A DNA stretch of 64,000 bases from Streptomyces sp. ISL-1 (GTDB lineage: Bacteria; Actinomycetota; Actinomycetes; Streptomycetales; Streptomycetaceae), in contig NZ_JAGGOI010000023.1 of NCBI RefSeq assembly GCF_018614585.1, positions 180,875-244,874 of the forward strand, written 5' to 3'. The translations under genes were made by a program, and so were the position numbers. This document shows, piece after piece, positions 1-8,201 of the stretch. Position 1 is the first letter of the stretch. Every line of letters starts with the position of its first letter. The notes beneath the pieces were generated by a model. That model was not told the DNA's origin. It did no database searches and worked only from the letters and a program-made list of their open reading frames with translations.

Positions 1-285
1 ACCGGGCAACCCCCAGGCCCGCGGCCCCCGCACCCCACCCCTCGGGTGATCGGGTCTGTGGCCTGCCGCCGGGGAGGGGCCGTGCAGCGTCGTCCCCGCA
101 GGGGATCGGCGGCCGAACCCAGTGATCAACACGAACCCCTTGCCGCCGCCGACCCCGAGGAGTCGAGCCCGGAGGGGCCCCAGAACCCCCACCCCACGCC
201 ACCGGGCAACCCCCAGGCCCGCACAGCGGAACGCCCGCACCCCACGCCACCGGGCAACCCCGGGCCCGCACCGGCCGCGCCCAGC
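1..285. repeat. GC-rich stretch with a short direct repeat; no gene seen
   Basis: The motif ACCGGGCAACCCC starts at 1, 201 and 249, and the first two copies continue identically with CAGGCCCGC. Open frames here have proline/arginine-rich low-complexity translations and no recognisable start context, so I see no gene between the window edge and the kinase at 382. It is presumably the intergenic region downstream of a gene lying outside the window. Confidence 0.5.
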
Positions 286-338
286 GACCCGCACCTCGAA
301 CACTCCGCCGTTTGTATGGTGCCGCAACAATCCGGCGT

Positions 339-354
339 AGTGGACTAGACCTTT
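339..354. promoter_or_regulatory. Probable DasR-responsive element (dre)
   Basis: AGTGGACTAGACCTTT matches the published dre palindrome (A[C/G]TGGTCTAGACCA[G/C]T) at 13 of 16 positions and keeps the central CTAGACC core. It lies 28 bp upstream of the amino-sugar kinase start. In streptomycetes the GntR-type regulator DasR represses nag genes through such sites and is released by phosphorylated amino sugars, which fits the genes downstream. Confidence 0.65.
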
Positions 355-381
355 CTCCGGTCCAACCTTCAGACTGTCCAT

Positions 382-1320
382 GTGAGACACGTCATCGCCC
401 TCGATGTGGGCGGCACCGGCATGAAAGCCGCCCTGGTCGGGGTGGACGGCACCCTCCTCCACGAGGCCCGTCGCCCCACCGGCCGCGAGCGCGGGCCCGA
501 CGCCGTCGTCGAGTCCATCCTCCGCTTCGCCGGCGAGCTCCGCGCGTACGGCCAGGAGCACCTCGGCCACAGCGCCCTCGCCGCCGGCGTCGCCGTCCCC
601 GGGATCGTCGACGCCGGCCGCGGCATCGCCGTCTACGCCGCCAACCTCGGCTGGCGCGACGTACCCCTGCGCGCCCTCGTCGCCGAACGCATCGGCGGCG
701 TCCCCGTCGCGCTCGGGCACGACGTCAGGACCGGCGGGCTCGCCGAGGGACGGATCGGGGCAGGCAAGGGCGCCGACCGGTTCCTGTTCGTGCCGCTCGG
801 CACCGGGATCGCCGGTGCCATCGGCATCGCCGGGCGGATCGAGGCCGGTGCCCACGGATACGCCGGCGAGATCGGCCACATCGTCGTCCGCCCCGACGGC
901 CCCGATTGCGGCTGCGGCCAGCGCGGCTGCCTCGAGACGCTCGCCTCCGCCGCCGCGGTGACCCGCGCCTGGGCCGAGGCGAGCGGCGACCCGGACGCGG
1001 ACGCCGCCCACTGCGCGAAGGCTGTCGAGTCCGGTGACCGGCGGGCCGTACGCGTCTGGCACGACGCAGTCGACGCCCTCGCCGCCGGCCTCGTCACCGC
1101 GCTCACCTTGCTGGACCCGCGCACACTGATCATCGGTGGCGGTCTCGCCGAGGCGGGAGAAACCTTGTTCACACCACTGAGGGCCGCCGTCGAGGAGCGA
1201 GTGACGTTCCAGAAGCTGCCCGCCATCGTCCCGGCTGCCCTCGGGGACACCGCTGGATGTCTGGGCGCGGGACTGCTCGCCTGGGATCTGCTCGCCACCG
1301 ACTCGGAGGTAACCGCCTAA
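382..1320 (+). CDS. nagK: ROK-family sugar kinase, probable N-acetylglucosamine kinase
   Basis: Cytoplasmic ATP-dependent kinase of 312 aa, the usual ROK length. Visible motifs are the N-terminal phosphate-binding loop DVGGTGMK, a second glycine-rich loop LGTGIAGA near residue 138, the catalytic-region GEIGHIVV near 163, and the ROK zinc motif CGCGQRGCLE near 175-184. The GTG start follows a short leader with no strong ribosome site. The stop overlaps the nagA start by one base (TAATG), so the two genes should be translationally coupled. With NagA next door, the likely reaction is phosphorylation of GlcNAc, or of a related N-acetylhexosamine. Glucokinase activity cannot be excluded from sequence, but the dre site and the neighbour argue against it. 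Confidence 0.85.
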   Translation: MRHVIALDVGGTGMKAALVGVDGTLLHEARRPTGRERGPDAVVESILRFAGELRAYGQEHLGHSALAAGVAVPGIVDAGRGIAVYAANLGWRDVPLRALVAERIGGVPVALGHDVRTGGLAEGRIGAGKGADRFLFVPLGTGIAGAIGIAGRIEAGAHGYAGEIGHIVVRPDGPDCGCGQRGCLETLASAAAVTRAWAEASGDPDADAAHCAKAVESGDRRAVRVWHDAVDALAAGLVTALTLLDPRTLIIGGGLAEAGETLFTPLRAAVEERVTFQKLPAIVPAALGDTAGCLGAGLLAWDLLATDSEVTA

Positions 1321-2522
1321 TGGCCGCACGCCCCGTACGCGCCACAAGCGCCGCACGCGCCGCACGCGCCGAAAGCACCGTTCTCACCGGCGCCCGGGTC
1401 GTCCTGCCGACCGGGACCGTCGAGAACGGACGGCTCGTCGTCGAGGGCACGAAGATCGCCGACGTCGCGCCCGACAACGCGCACGCGGACGCGCTCGTCC
1501 TCGATCTGACCGGCCACTGGGTCGTCCCCGGCTTCGTCGACATCCACAACCACGGCGGCGGCGGCGCCTCCTTCACCTCCGGCAGCGCCGAGGACGTACT
1601 GAAGGGCGTGCGGACCCACCGCGAGCACGGCACGACCACGCTCGTCGCGTCCACCGTGACCGGCGAGATGGACTTCCTCACCCACCGCGCCGGCTTCCTC
1701 TCGGAGCTCGTCGAGCAGGGGGACCTCGCCGGCATCCACTTCGAGGGCCCCTTCATCTCGCCGTGCCGCAAGGGCGCCCACAGCGAGAAGCTGCTGCGCC
1801 ATCCCGACCCGGCGGAGGTGCGCAAGCTGATCGACGCCGCGCGCGGCACCGCGCGGATGATGACGCTCGCCACCGAGCTGCCCGGCGGCATCGACTCCGT
1901 ACGGCTGCTCGCCGAGCAGGGCGTGATCGCCGCGATCGGCCACACGGACGCGACGTACGAGCAGACCGTCGAGGCGATCGAGGCGGGCGCGACCGTGGCG
2001 ACGCACCTGTTCAACGCGATGCCCGCCCTCGGCCACCGCGCGCCGGGCCCGATCGCCGCGCTCCTGGAGGACGAGCGGATCACGGTCGAGCTGATCAACG
2101 ACGGCACGCATCTGCACCCCGCCGCCCTGGAGCTCGCCTTCCACCGCGCGGGCGCGGGCCGCGTCGCCTTCATCACGGACGCCATGGACGCGGCGGGCTT
2201 CGGCGACGGCCGCTACCAGCTCGGCCCGCTCGCGGTCGACGTCAAGGACGGGGTCGCCCGGCTGGTCGACGGCGGCTCGATCGCCGGCTCGACGCTCACT
2301 TTGGACACCGCGTTCAGGCGCGCGGCGACCATCGACAGGCTGCCGGTGGAGGAGGTCGTCCAGGCCATCTCGGCCAACCCCGCGAGACTGCTCGGCGTGT
2401 ACGACAAGGTCGGCTCGCTGGAGCCGGGCAAGGACGCCGACCTGGTGGTACTCGACGCGGACTTCACGCTCAAGGGCGTGATGCGCAAGGGCGAATGGGT
2501 GGTTGAGCCCCAAGTGGGGTGA
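1320..2522 (+). CDS. nagA: N-acetylglucosamine-6-phosphate deacetylase
   Basis: Amidohydrolase of 400 aa that removes acetate from GlcNAc-6-P to give GlcN-6-P. It shows the family landmarks in order: VPGFVDIHNHGGG near 70-77, HFEGPFIS near 140 (metal glutamate), IGHTDAT near 206, HLFNAM near 228, and ITDAMDAAG near 284 (catalytic Asp). An upstream in-frame GTG at 1257 lies inside the kinase gene. I chose the ATG at 1320 because it overlaps the kinase stop and follows GGAGGTAAC. A very strong hairpin follows 18 bp after the stop and should end the kinase-deacetylase transcript. Confidence 0.93.
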   Translation: MAARPVRATSAARAARAESTVLTGARVVLPTGTVENGRLVVEGTKIADVAPDNAHADALVLDLTGHWVVPGFVDIHNHGGGGASFTSGSAEDVLKGVRTHREHGTTTLVASTVTGEMDFLTHRAGFLSELVEQGDLAGIHFEGPFISPCRKGAHSEKLLRHPDPAEVRKLIDAARGTARMMTLATELPGGIDSVRLLAEQGVIAAIGHTDATYEQTVEAIEAGATVATHLFNAMPALGHRAPGPIAALLEDERITVELINDGTHLHPAALELAFHRAGAGRVAFITDAMDAAGFGDGRYQLGPLAVDVKDGVARLVDGGSIAGSTLTLDTAFRRAATIDRLPVEEVVQAISANPARLLGVYDKVGSLEPGKDADLVVLDADFTLKGVMRKGEWVVEPQVG

Positions 2523-2539
2523 TTTCTATGCAAGTTGCG

Positions 2540-2579
2540 GCAAGGCGGTTGGCCCGGGGGTCTGGGCCAACCGCCTTGC
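2540..2579 (+). terminator. Strong hairpin after nagA
   Basis: Perfect 16-bp inverted repeat (arms 2540-2555 and 2564-2579, left arm GCAAGGCGGTTGGCCC) with an 8-nt loop, placed directly after nagA and before the PfkB gene. There is no U-tract, as is common for streptomycete terminators. Confidence 0.85.
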
Positions 2580-2639
2580 GTTTGGCATGATCAGGGCCCG
2601 TACGAGCACGGCAAGCGCGTTCTGTGGGGGGTGAAACGG

Positions 2640-3566
2640 GTGATCCTGACGGTCACGCTCAACGCCGCCCTGGACATCACGTACACGGTCCCCGTATTGA
2701 CCCCGCACGCCAGCCACCGCGTCCGCGAGGTCCGCGAACGCCCCGGCGGCAAGGGACTCAACGTCGCCCGCGTGCTGGCAGCACTGGGCCACGAGAGCGT
2801 CGTCACCGGTTTCGCCGGCGGGCCCGTCGGAGCCGTACTGCGCGATCTGCTGGCCCCACTCGCTCCGCACGACGCGCTCGTCCCGATCGCCGGCACCAGC
2901 CGCCGCACGCTCGCCGTCGTGGACGACGCGAGCGGCGACACCACCCAGCTGAACGAGACGGGCCCCACGGTCAGCCCCGCCGAATGGGCCGCGTTCCTCT
3001 CCTCCTACGACTCCCTCCTGCGGGAGGCCCGGGCCGTCGCCCTGTGCGGCAGCCTGCCGCCGGGCATCCATGTGGGCGCGTACGCCCAACTGGTCCGCCG
3101 GGCCCACGCCGCGGACGTCCCCGTACTCCTCGACACCAGCGGCGAACCGCTGCGCCGCGGCATCGCCGCCCGCCCCGACCTGGTCAAGCCGAACGCCGAC
3201 GAACTCGCCCGGCTCACCGGCTCCCGCGAACCGCTGCGCGCCGCCCGCGACGCCCGCCGCCGCGGCGCGCACACAGTGGTCGCCTCGCTCGGCCCGGACG
3301 GCGTGCTCGCGGCCACCCCCGAAGGCGTCTGGCAGGCGACCCCGCCCGCCCCGGTAAAGGGCAACCCGACGGGCGCGGGCGACTCGGCGGTCGCCGGGCT
3401 GCTCTCCGGACTCGTGGAACGGCTGCCGTGGCCGGAACGGCTGGCCCGCGCCGTCGCCCTGTCGGCGGCGACCGTACTGGCCCCGGCGGCGGGCGAGTTC
3501 GACGCCGTCGCGTACGAGGACCTGCTGCCGCGCATAGCGGTGACCGAGCGCGTGGCCGCGGCGTGA
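2640..3566 (+). CDS. PfkB-family sugar-phosphate kinase (1-phosphofructokinase/tagatose-6-phosphate kinase type)
   Basis: Ribokinase-like fold protein of about 308 aa. It has the N-terminal NAALDITY, the sugar-binding GGKGLNVAR near 35-43, and the ATP/anion-hole signature GNPTGAGDS near 240 with the catalytic Asp. The start is set at GTG 2640, spaced about 8 nt from GTGGGGGG; GTG 2631 lies too close to that site. A class II aldolase begins 54 bp downstream in the same direction, so the pair can phosphorylate a ketohexose phosphate and cleave the bisphosphate. Fructose-1-P and tagatose-6-P are both possible substrates. The amino-sugar context makes the tagatose route of GalNAc catabolism worth considering. 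Confidence 0.8.
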   Translation: MILTVTLNAALDITYTVPVLTPHASHRVREVRERPGGKGLNVARVLAALGHESVVTGFAGGPVGAVLRDLLAPLAPHDALVPIAGTSRRTLAVVDDASGDTTQLNETGPTVSPAEWAAFLSSYDSLLREARAVALCGSLPPGIHVGAYAQLVRRAHAADVPVLLDTSGEPLRRGIAARPDLVKPNADELARLTGSREPLRAARDARRRGAHTVVASLGPDGVLAATPEGVWQATPPAPVKGNPTGAGDSAVAGLLSGLVERLPWPERLARAVALSAATVLAPAAGEFDAVAYEDLLPRIAVTERVAAA

Positions 3567-3620
3567 GCCCCCACAGCGAGCGCACAATCGGGCCCAGCCG
3601 CCCGGGAATTGGGGGGCGCC

Positions 3621-4472
3621 ATGCCACTCGTCAGCACCGGTGAACTCGTCTCGGCAGCCGCGGCCGAGAGCCGCGGCATCGCCGCCTTCAACGTCATCAC
3701 CCTGGAGCACGCGGAGGCGATCGCCGCCGGGGCCGAGCGGGCAGGCGCGCCCGCGATCCTGCAGATATCCGAGAACGCGGTGAAGTTCCACGGCGGCAAG
3801 CTCTGCGCGATCGCCGCCGCCGCATCCGCGGTCGCCCGCGCGTCCACCGCCCCGCTCGCCCTCCACCTCGACCATGTCGTCTCCGCGGACCTGCTGCGGG
3901 CGGCGGCCGACGAGGGCTTCAGCTCGGTGATGTTCGACGCCTCGAAGCTGCCGTACGACGAGAACGTCAAAGCCACGGCGGACGCGGTGCGCCGGTGCCA
4001 CGAGCGCGGCCTCTGGATCGAGGCGGAGCTCGGCAAGGTCGGCGGCAAGGACGGCGAGCCCCCGCTCGACGCCCACGCCCCCGGTGTCCGCACCGCCCCG
4101 TCCGAGGCCGCGGCCTACGTCGCCGACACGGGCGTGGACGCGCTGGCCGTGGCGGTCGGCTCCTCCCACGCGATGACGCGGCGCACGGCGTCGCTGGACC
4201 ACACCCTGATCGCCGACCTGCGGCACGCGGTCCCGGTCCCCCTCGTCCTGCACGGCTCCTCCGGCGTCCCGGACGAGGAGATCCGCCGCGCGGTCGCCGC
4301 CGGCATGGTCAAGATCAACGTCGGTACTGCGCTCAATACGGCGTTCACGGGCGCGGTCCAGGCCTTCCTGGAGGCCGACCCGTCGACGGTGGACCCCCGG
4401 AAATACCTCGCCCCGGCTCGCGAAGCGATGGCCGGGACGGTGGCGGGTTTCCTGCGGACGATCCGAGCGTGA
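3621..4472 (+). CDS. Class II ketose-bisphosphate aldolase (fructose/tagatose type)
   Basis: Zinc-dependent aldolase of 283 aa, short like the GatY/KbaY tagatose-bisphosphate aldolases rather than the longer FbaA type. Motifs seen: HLDHV near 83 (zinc His plus Asp), MFDAS near 102, LGKVGG near 137, VGSSHAM near 178-184, LHGSSGVP near 210 and INVGTALN near 231. The ATG at 3621 follows GGGGGGC; a TTG at 3609 is less likely. It probably shares a transcript with the PfkB gene. Its stop directly abuts the convergent gene at 4473. Confidence 0.85.
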   Translation: MPLVSTGELVSAAAAESRGIAAFNVITLEHAEAIAAGAERAGAPAILQISENAVKFHGGKLCAIAAAASAVARASTAPLALHLDHVVSADLLRAAADEGFSSVMFDASKLPYDENVKATADAVRRCHERGLWIEAELGKVGGKDGEPPLDAHAPGVRTAPSEAAAYVADTGVDALAVAVGSSHAMTRRTASLDHTLIADLRHAVPVPLVLHGSSGVPDEEIRRAVAAGMVKINVGTALNTAFTGAVQAFLEADPSTVDPRKYLAPAREAMAGTVAGFLRTIRA

Positions 4473-5441
4473 TCAGCCGTTCCTGACCTCGAGCCAGTCG
4501 AGAATGGCGTTGCACTGGTTGCCCTGCTCGCAGGAGATCTTGAGCTCGTTCTCGCCCTGCTTCAGAGTGACCGGCGCCCAGGTGGTCTGCCAGTTCTTGT
4601 CCCAGGCCGGGTCGGTGGACTTGATGAAGTTCTTCAGCCCCAGCGGGCTGCTGTTCGCCTTGCCGTTGACGGTCAGCGTGGCGTTGGCATCCTGGGCCGG
4701 GATGGCGTAGCGCACATAGAGCTTGTACGCGCCGGGCTCCGTGATCTTCGCCTTCCAGGTGACCGATGCGCCCACCGCGTTGAAGCCGGTCACAAACGCG
4801 CCGCCCGAACCCTGCGCGCCCTTGATGTCCTTCGCCAGCGCCGCCGGCGCGCCCAGCTGCAGCGTCGCCGCGTCCTGCTTCGGCAGCTCCACCGGCTCCG
4901 CCTGATTCGACGGCTCATCGCTGGGCTTCACCGACTCGCCCGAGGTCGCGCCGCCGTTCCCGGCCGGCTGGCCGCCCGCCTTGTCGTCCTCCCCGCCGCT
5001 CGTCATCAGCGCCGCGCCGATGCCGATCACCACGACCGCGACCACCGCGATCGCGCCGATCAGCAGGCCCTTGGTGTTGGGGCCGCCGCTGCGGCCGCCA
5101 CCATGGCCGTGGCCATTGCCGTGGCCGTTGCCCTGCTGCTGGGGCAGGGTCTGGCGGGTGGGGGCGCCGCCGGGGTGGGTCTCGGGCGCCGCGTACTGCG
5201 CGGTCGGCTGGCCCTGCGGTGCGTAGGCCTGCTGCGGCACCTGGCCGTACTGGCGCTCGCCGACCGTCCGTACCTGGTTGTACGAGGTTCTGGGGACCCC
5301 AGGCTGCGCGGCGGGACCCGGGTAGCCGTAACCGCGGCCCTGGCTGGGCGGTGTGGCGCCCGCTGCCCGTCCGTCCTCATAGAGGTAGCCGAACGGATCG
5401 TCGTTCTCGGGCGTGCTCGCGCCGTTGTTCGCGGCCGTCAT
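4473..5441 (-). CDS. Membrane-anchored carbohydrate-binding (CBM6/35-like) protein
   Basis: Protein of 322 aa with three parts. There is a Pro/Gln/Gly-rich N-terminal cytoplasmic tail (about 1-120) ending in a Gly/His run, one membrane segment near 127-150 (LLIGAIAVVAVVVIGIGAAL), and an acidic linker leading to an exported C-terminal beta-sandwich. The C-terminal part (about 190-322) has the spacing of family 6/35 carbohydrate-binding modules: AYKLYVRYA, then a DILDWLEV-like ending LDWLEV. No catalytic domain is present, so it probably binds sugar polymer or wall glycan at the cell surface. It is convergent with the aldolase with no spacer. Confidence 0.7.
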   Translation of the reverse strand: MTAANNGASTPENDDPFGYLYEDGRAAGATPPSQGRGYGYPGPAAQPGVPRTSYNQVRTVGERQYGQVPQQAYAPQGQPTAQYAAPETHPGGAPTRQTLPQQQGNGHGNGHGHGGGRSGGPNTKGLLIGAIAVVAVVVIGIGAALMTSGGEDDKAGGQPAGNGGATSGESVKPSDEPSNQAEPVELPKQDAATLQLGAPAALAKDIKGAQGSGGAFVTGFNAVGASVTWKAKITEPGAYKLYVRYAIPAQDANATLTVNGKANSSPLGLKNFIKSTDPAWDKNWQTTWAPVTLKQGENELKISCEQGNQCNAILDWLEVRNG

Positions 5442-5529
5442 CCCTAGTCACTCCTCACCATGTCGTCAGCACATCGCCGACGCGGGCGAGCCTACCCGGT
5501 TCGGAGTAACCCAGAGGGTGTTGTTGCCC

Positions 5530-7170
5530 TCAGCCGGCCCGCCGGTGCACTTTCGCCCGGGACCGCTTCTCGATGTACATCCGCTGGTCAGCAGATTGCA
5601 AGACCTCTTCCACCGACATCCCGCAGCTCGCCCAGCCGATCCCGAAGCTCGCCCCGACGCGGACCCCTCTGCCGCCGACCCTGATCGGCAGGATGATCGC
5701 GTTCCGCAGGCGAACGGCCAGGTCGGCGGCGTCCGCCGCGCCCAGGCCGTCGGCGAGGACGACAAACTCGTCACCGCCGAGCCGGGCGACCGTGTCGTTG
5801 TCGCGTACGAGAGTGGTGAGCCGGCGCGCGACCTCGACAAGCACCGTGTCACCCGTCTGATGCCCGAACCGGTCGTTGATCGACTTGAAGCCGTCCAGGT
5901 CGCAGAAGAGGACCGCGAGCCCCTTCGTCCCGTCGTCGACCTCGCCGTCGGGGGCGACCGCGTGCACATGGTGGTCGTACGGCACGCCCGTCGTCTCGAA
6001 ATCGAAGCCGTCACCGCCGAGGATGCGCTCCGTGTCGGACTCGTAGGCGGCGTCCAGCGCCTCGATTGCCGTCTCCCGCGCCGCGTGCGGCCGCTCGCAC
6101 AGCCGGGAGCTGAGCCGGGCGCGCAGTTCGGCGCTGTTGGGCAGGCCGGTGAGCGAGTCGTGCGAGGCGCGGTGGGCGAGCTGCAGCTCGTGGCGCTTGC
6201 GCTCCTCGATGTCCTCGACATGGGTCAGCAGAAAACGGGGGCCGTCCGCGGTGTCGGCGACGACGGAGTTACGCAGCGAGACCCAGAGGTACGTCCCGTC
6301 CCGGCGGCCGAGACGCAGCTCGGCCCGGCCTCCCTCCGCGGATGTACGCAGCAGGGTGCCGACGTCCTCGGGGTGGACGAGATCGGCGAAGGAGTACCGG
6401 CGCATCGCGGCCGCCGGACGGCCGAGCAGCCGGCACAGGGCGTCATTGGTGCGCAGCAGCCGGCCGTGCTGGTCGCCGCCCATCTCGGCTATGGCCATGC
6501 CGCTCGGCGCGTACTCGAAGGCCTGCCGGAAGGACTCCTCGCTGGCGCGCAGGGCCTGCTGCTCGCGCTCGAGTCGGACCAGGGCGCGCTGCATGTTTGC
6601 TCGCAACCGGGCGTTGCTGATCGCAATGGCCGCCTGGGAGGCGTACATCTGGAGTGCTTCCTGGCCCCAGGGTCCGGGGCGGCGTCCGTTGCGCGGCCGG
6701 TCGACGGAGATGACGCCGAGGAGTTCACGGCCGCCGCCCGACGCGTACATGGGGGCGTAGAGCCGGTCCTGCGGGTGCCACTCGTCCTCGAAGCGGGGAT
6801 CGGGGCCTTCGGTGTGCCACTGCGGGACGTCGTCCTCGATGAGCACCCAGCCCTCGGTGTGCGGTATGAAGCGGAGCTCGCCCCACGCCTCGCCCATGGA
6901 CAGCCGCCGCTCCCAGGAGGGGCGCGAGCCGACCCGTCCGGTGATCAGGGCTTCCGCGGCGGCGCTGCCGGCGAACGCGGCGACGACGAGGTCACCGTCG
7001 GGGCGAACGAGATTGACGCAGGCCAGTTCGTAGCCGAGTCCCGCGACGATGCCGTCGGCGACGGTCTGCAGGGTGTCGGCCAGGCTCCGGGCAGTGTTGA
7101 GGTCTGCGACGACCTGGTGCAGCTGCCGCAGGGTCGCAAGACGGACGTAGGGCTCCGACTCGGTCTCCAT
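5530..7170 (-). CDS. cdgB: GAF-PAS-GGDEF diguanylate cyclase, CdgB-like
   Basis: Soluble protein of 546 aa with a GAF domain (about 20-190), a PAS/PAC domain (about 215-330) and a GGDEF domain (about 345-546). The active site is intact (RLGGDEFVVL, near 461). An inhibitory RxxD site, RDND, lies exactly five residues upstream, so product feedback is expected. Within the GGDEF domain about 60 extra residues separate LTGLPN from LAVLFCDLDGFKSIND. No transmembrane segment is seen. I chose ATG 7170, preceded by GGGGAGAG, over an in-frame ATG at 7200. The domain order matches Streptomyces CdgB, a known BldD target that makes c-di-GMP and affects development. Confidence 0.85.
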   Translation of the reverse strand: METESEPYVRLATLRQLHQVVADLNTARSLADTLQTVADGIVAGLGYELACVNLVRPDGDLVVAAFAGSAAAEALITGRVGSRPSWERRLSMGEAWGELRFIPHTEGWVLIEDDVPQWHTEGPDPRFEDEWHPQDRLYAPMYASGGGRELLGVISVDRPRNGRRPGPWGQEALQMYASQAAIAISNARLRANMQRALVRLEREQQALRASEESFRQAFEYAPSGMAIAEMGGDQHGRLLRTNDALCRLLGRPAAAMRRYSFADLVHPEDVGTLLRTSAEGGRAELRLGRRDGTYLWVSLRNSVVADTADGPRFLLTHVEDIEERKRHELQLAHRASHDSLTGLPNSAELRARLSSRLCERPHAARETAIEALDAAYESDTERILGGDGFDFETTGVPYDHHVHAVAPDGEVDDGTKGLAVLFCDLDGFKSINDRFGHQTGDTVLVEVARRLTTLVRDNDTVARLGGDEFVVLADGLGAADAADLAVRLRNAIILPIRVGGRGVRVGASFGIGWASCGMSVEEVLQSADQRMYIEKRSRAKVHRRAG

Positions 7171-7298
7171 TGCTCGCTCTCCCCGAGACCTCGACAGCAA
7201 ACTCCAGGCTTCTCATCGGCATTCTTGGTGCGGCATCACGGCCACTGAATCACAGCGAGCTGTCCACTCGGTACACAGGGTCAACAATTACTGCACTC

Positions 7299-7314
7299 TG
7301 TGACTCAAGTCACA
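7299..7314. promoter_or_regulatory. Palindrome upstream of cdgB, candidate BldD-type operator
   Basis: TGTGACTCAAGTCACA is a perfect 7+2+7 palindrome about 130 bp upstream of the cdgB start. It resembles the GTGA...TCAC inverted pattern bound by the developmental regulator BldD, which is reported to control cdgB in S. coelicolor. The identity of the binding protein is inferred. Confidence 0.5.
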
Positions 7315-7450
7315 TAAGAGGGTGATTGGTTGCGGGCGCGGGGTGGGAGCGCTTCGTGGCTTTCCTGAACGCAAATCCACTGCGCCTGCTCTGCGCCCCG
7401 TAGTGCGCCGGTCCTGCGCCCCGTCCTGGTGCCCTGCGCCGCAGCCGCGC

Positions 7451-7542
7451 GCCGGTCCGGATTGGTCCCGCGCGGGCCCGGATCGGTCCCGTGCCGGTCC
7501 GGATCGGTCGTGCGCCGGTCCGGATCGGTCCTGCGCCGGTCC
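7451..7542. repeat. 21-bp tandem repeat, about 4.4 copies
   Basis: Units start at 7451, 7472, 7493 and 7514, followed by a partial copy to 7542. The consensus begins GCCGGTCCGGATCGGTC. Because 21 is a multiple of three, the reverse strand reads as a GPIRTGA heptad, but no credible start or family similarity supports coding. It fills much of the gap between cdgB and the flavin reductase gene. Confidence 0.85.
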
Positions 7543-7603
7543 TAGGACCTGGCTGGTCCCCCGGGCCGATGCGGCGCCGGACGGCGGAGGCTAGCGTTCT
7601 CGT

Positions 7604-8158
7604 GTGTTGCAGACGACCCCCACTTCCGCCGCAGATGCCATCCCCCATGCTGAGGGGGTGAGCAACGAGGAGTTCCGCGCCGCCATGTCCCGGCTGGCCG
7701 CCGGTGTGGTGCTGGTGACCGCGCACGACCCCGACGACGGCCCGCGCGGCGAGGACGTCGGCATGACCGCGACCGCGTTCATGTCGGTGTCGCTGGACCC
7801 CCCGCTGGTGCTGGTGAGCCTGCGCAACGGCTCGCGCATGGACGACCTGCTCGCTGAGCAGCCGCTGTGGGGGGTGTCGGTGCTGTCGGAGAGCCAGCGG
7901 CACATCGCCGGGCGGTTCGCGATGAAGGGGCGGGTCAGCGACCGCCTGCTGTTCGAGGACATCCCGTACACGCGGGGTGAGGTGAGCGGATCGCTGCTGG
8001 TCAGGGGCGCGCTGACGACGCTGGAATGCCGTACGGAACAACGCGTCGAGACGGGCGACCACACACTGGTGATCGGCCGGGTGCTGGCGGCGGGGCTGCC
8101 GAGCGGGGACGGGGGGCCGCTGGTGCATTTCCGCGGCCGATACCGCCAGTTGAGCTGA
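7604..8158 (+). CDS. Flavin reductase-like FMN-binding protein
   Basis: Protein of 184 aa of the flavin reductase/split-barrel family, which reduces FMN or FAD with NAD(P)H, often for a partner monooxygenase. Typical features are FRAAMSRLAAGVVLVTA near 25-40, the flavin-contact stretch GMTATAFMSVSLDPPLVLVS near 50-70, and the conserved PLVHFRGRY near the C-terminus. GTG 7604 has GGAGG about 13 nt upstream; GTG 7658 (SNEEFR) is an alternative that would still leave the whole domain. No monooxygenase partner lies next to it. Confidence 0.8.
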   Translation: MLQTTPTSAADAIPHAEGVSNEEFRAAMSRLAAGVVLVTAHDPDDGPRGEDVGMTATAFMSVSLDPPLVLVSLRNGSRMDDLLAEQPLWGVSVLSESQRHIAGRFAMKGRVSDRLLFEDIPYTRGEVSGSLLVRGALTTLECRTEQRVETGDHTLVIGRVLAAGLPSGDGGPLVHFRGRYRQLS

Positions 8159-8201
8159 CGCTCCGCGGCGGGACAGCGGCCGGGACGACTGCCGGGCGAA
8201 C

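Noticed and set aside
2526..4253. Long open frame of 575 codons on the minus strand
   Set aside because: It lies antisense to the PfkB and aldolase genes, has Gly/Arg/Ala-rich low-complexity translation, and no motif. It is a by-product of high GC.
5413..7248. 611-codon frame on the plus strand over cdgB
   Set aside because: Antisense shadow of the GAF-PAS-GGDEF gene, which has intact motifs on the minus strand.
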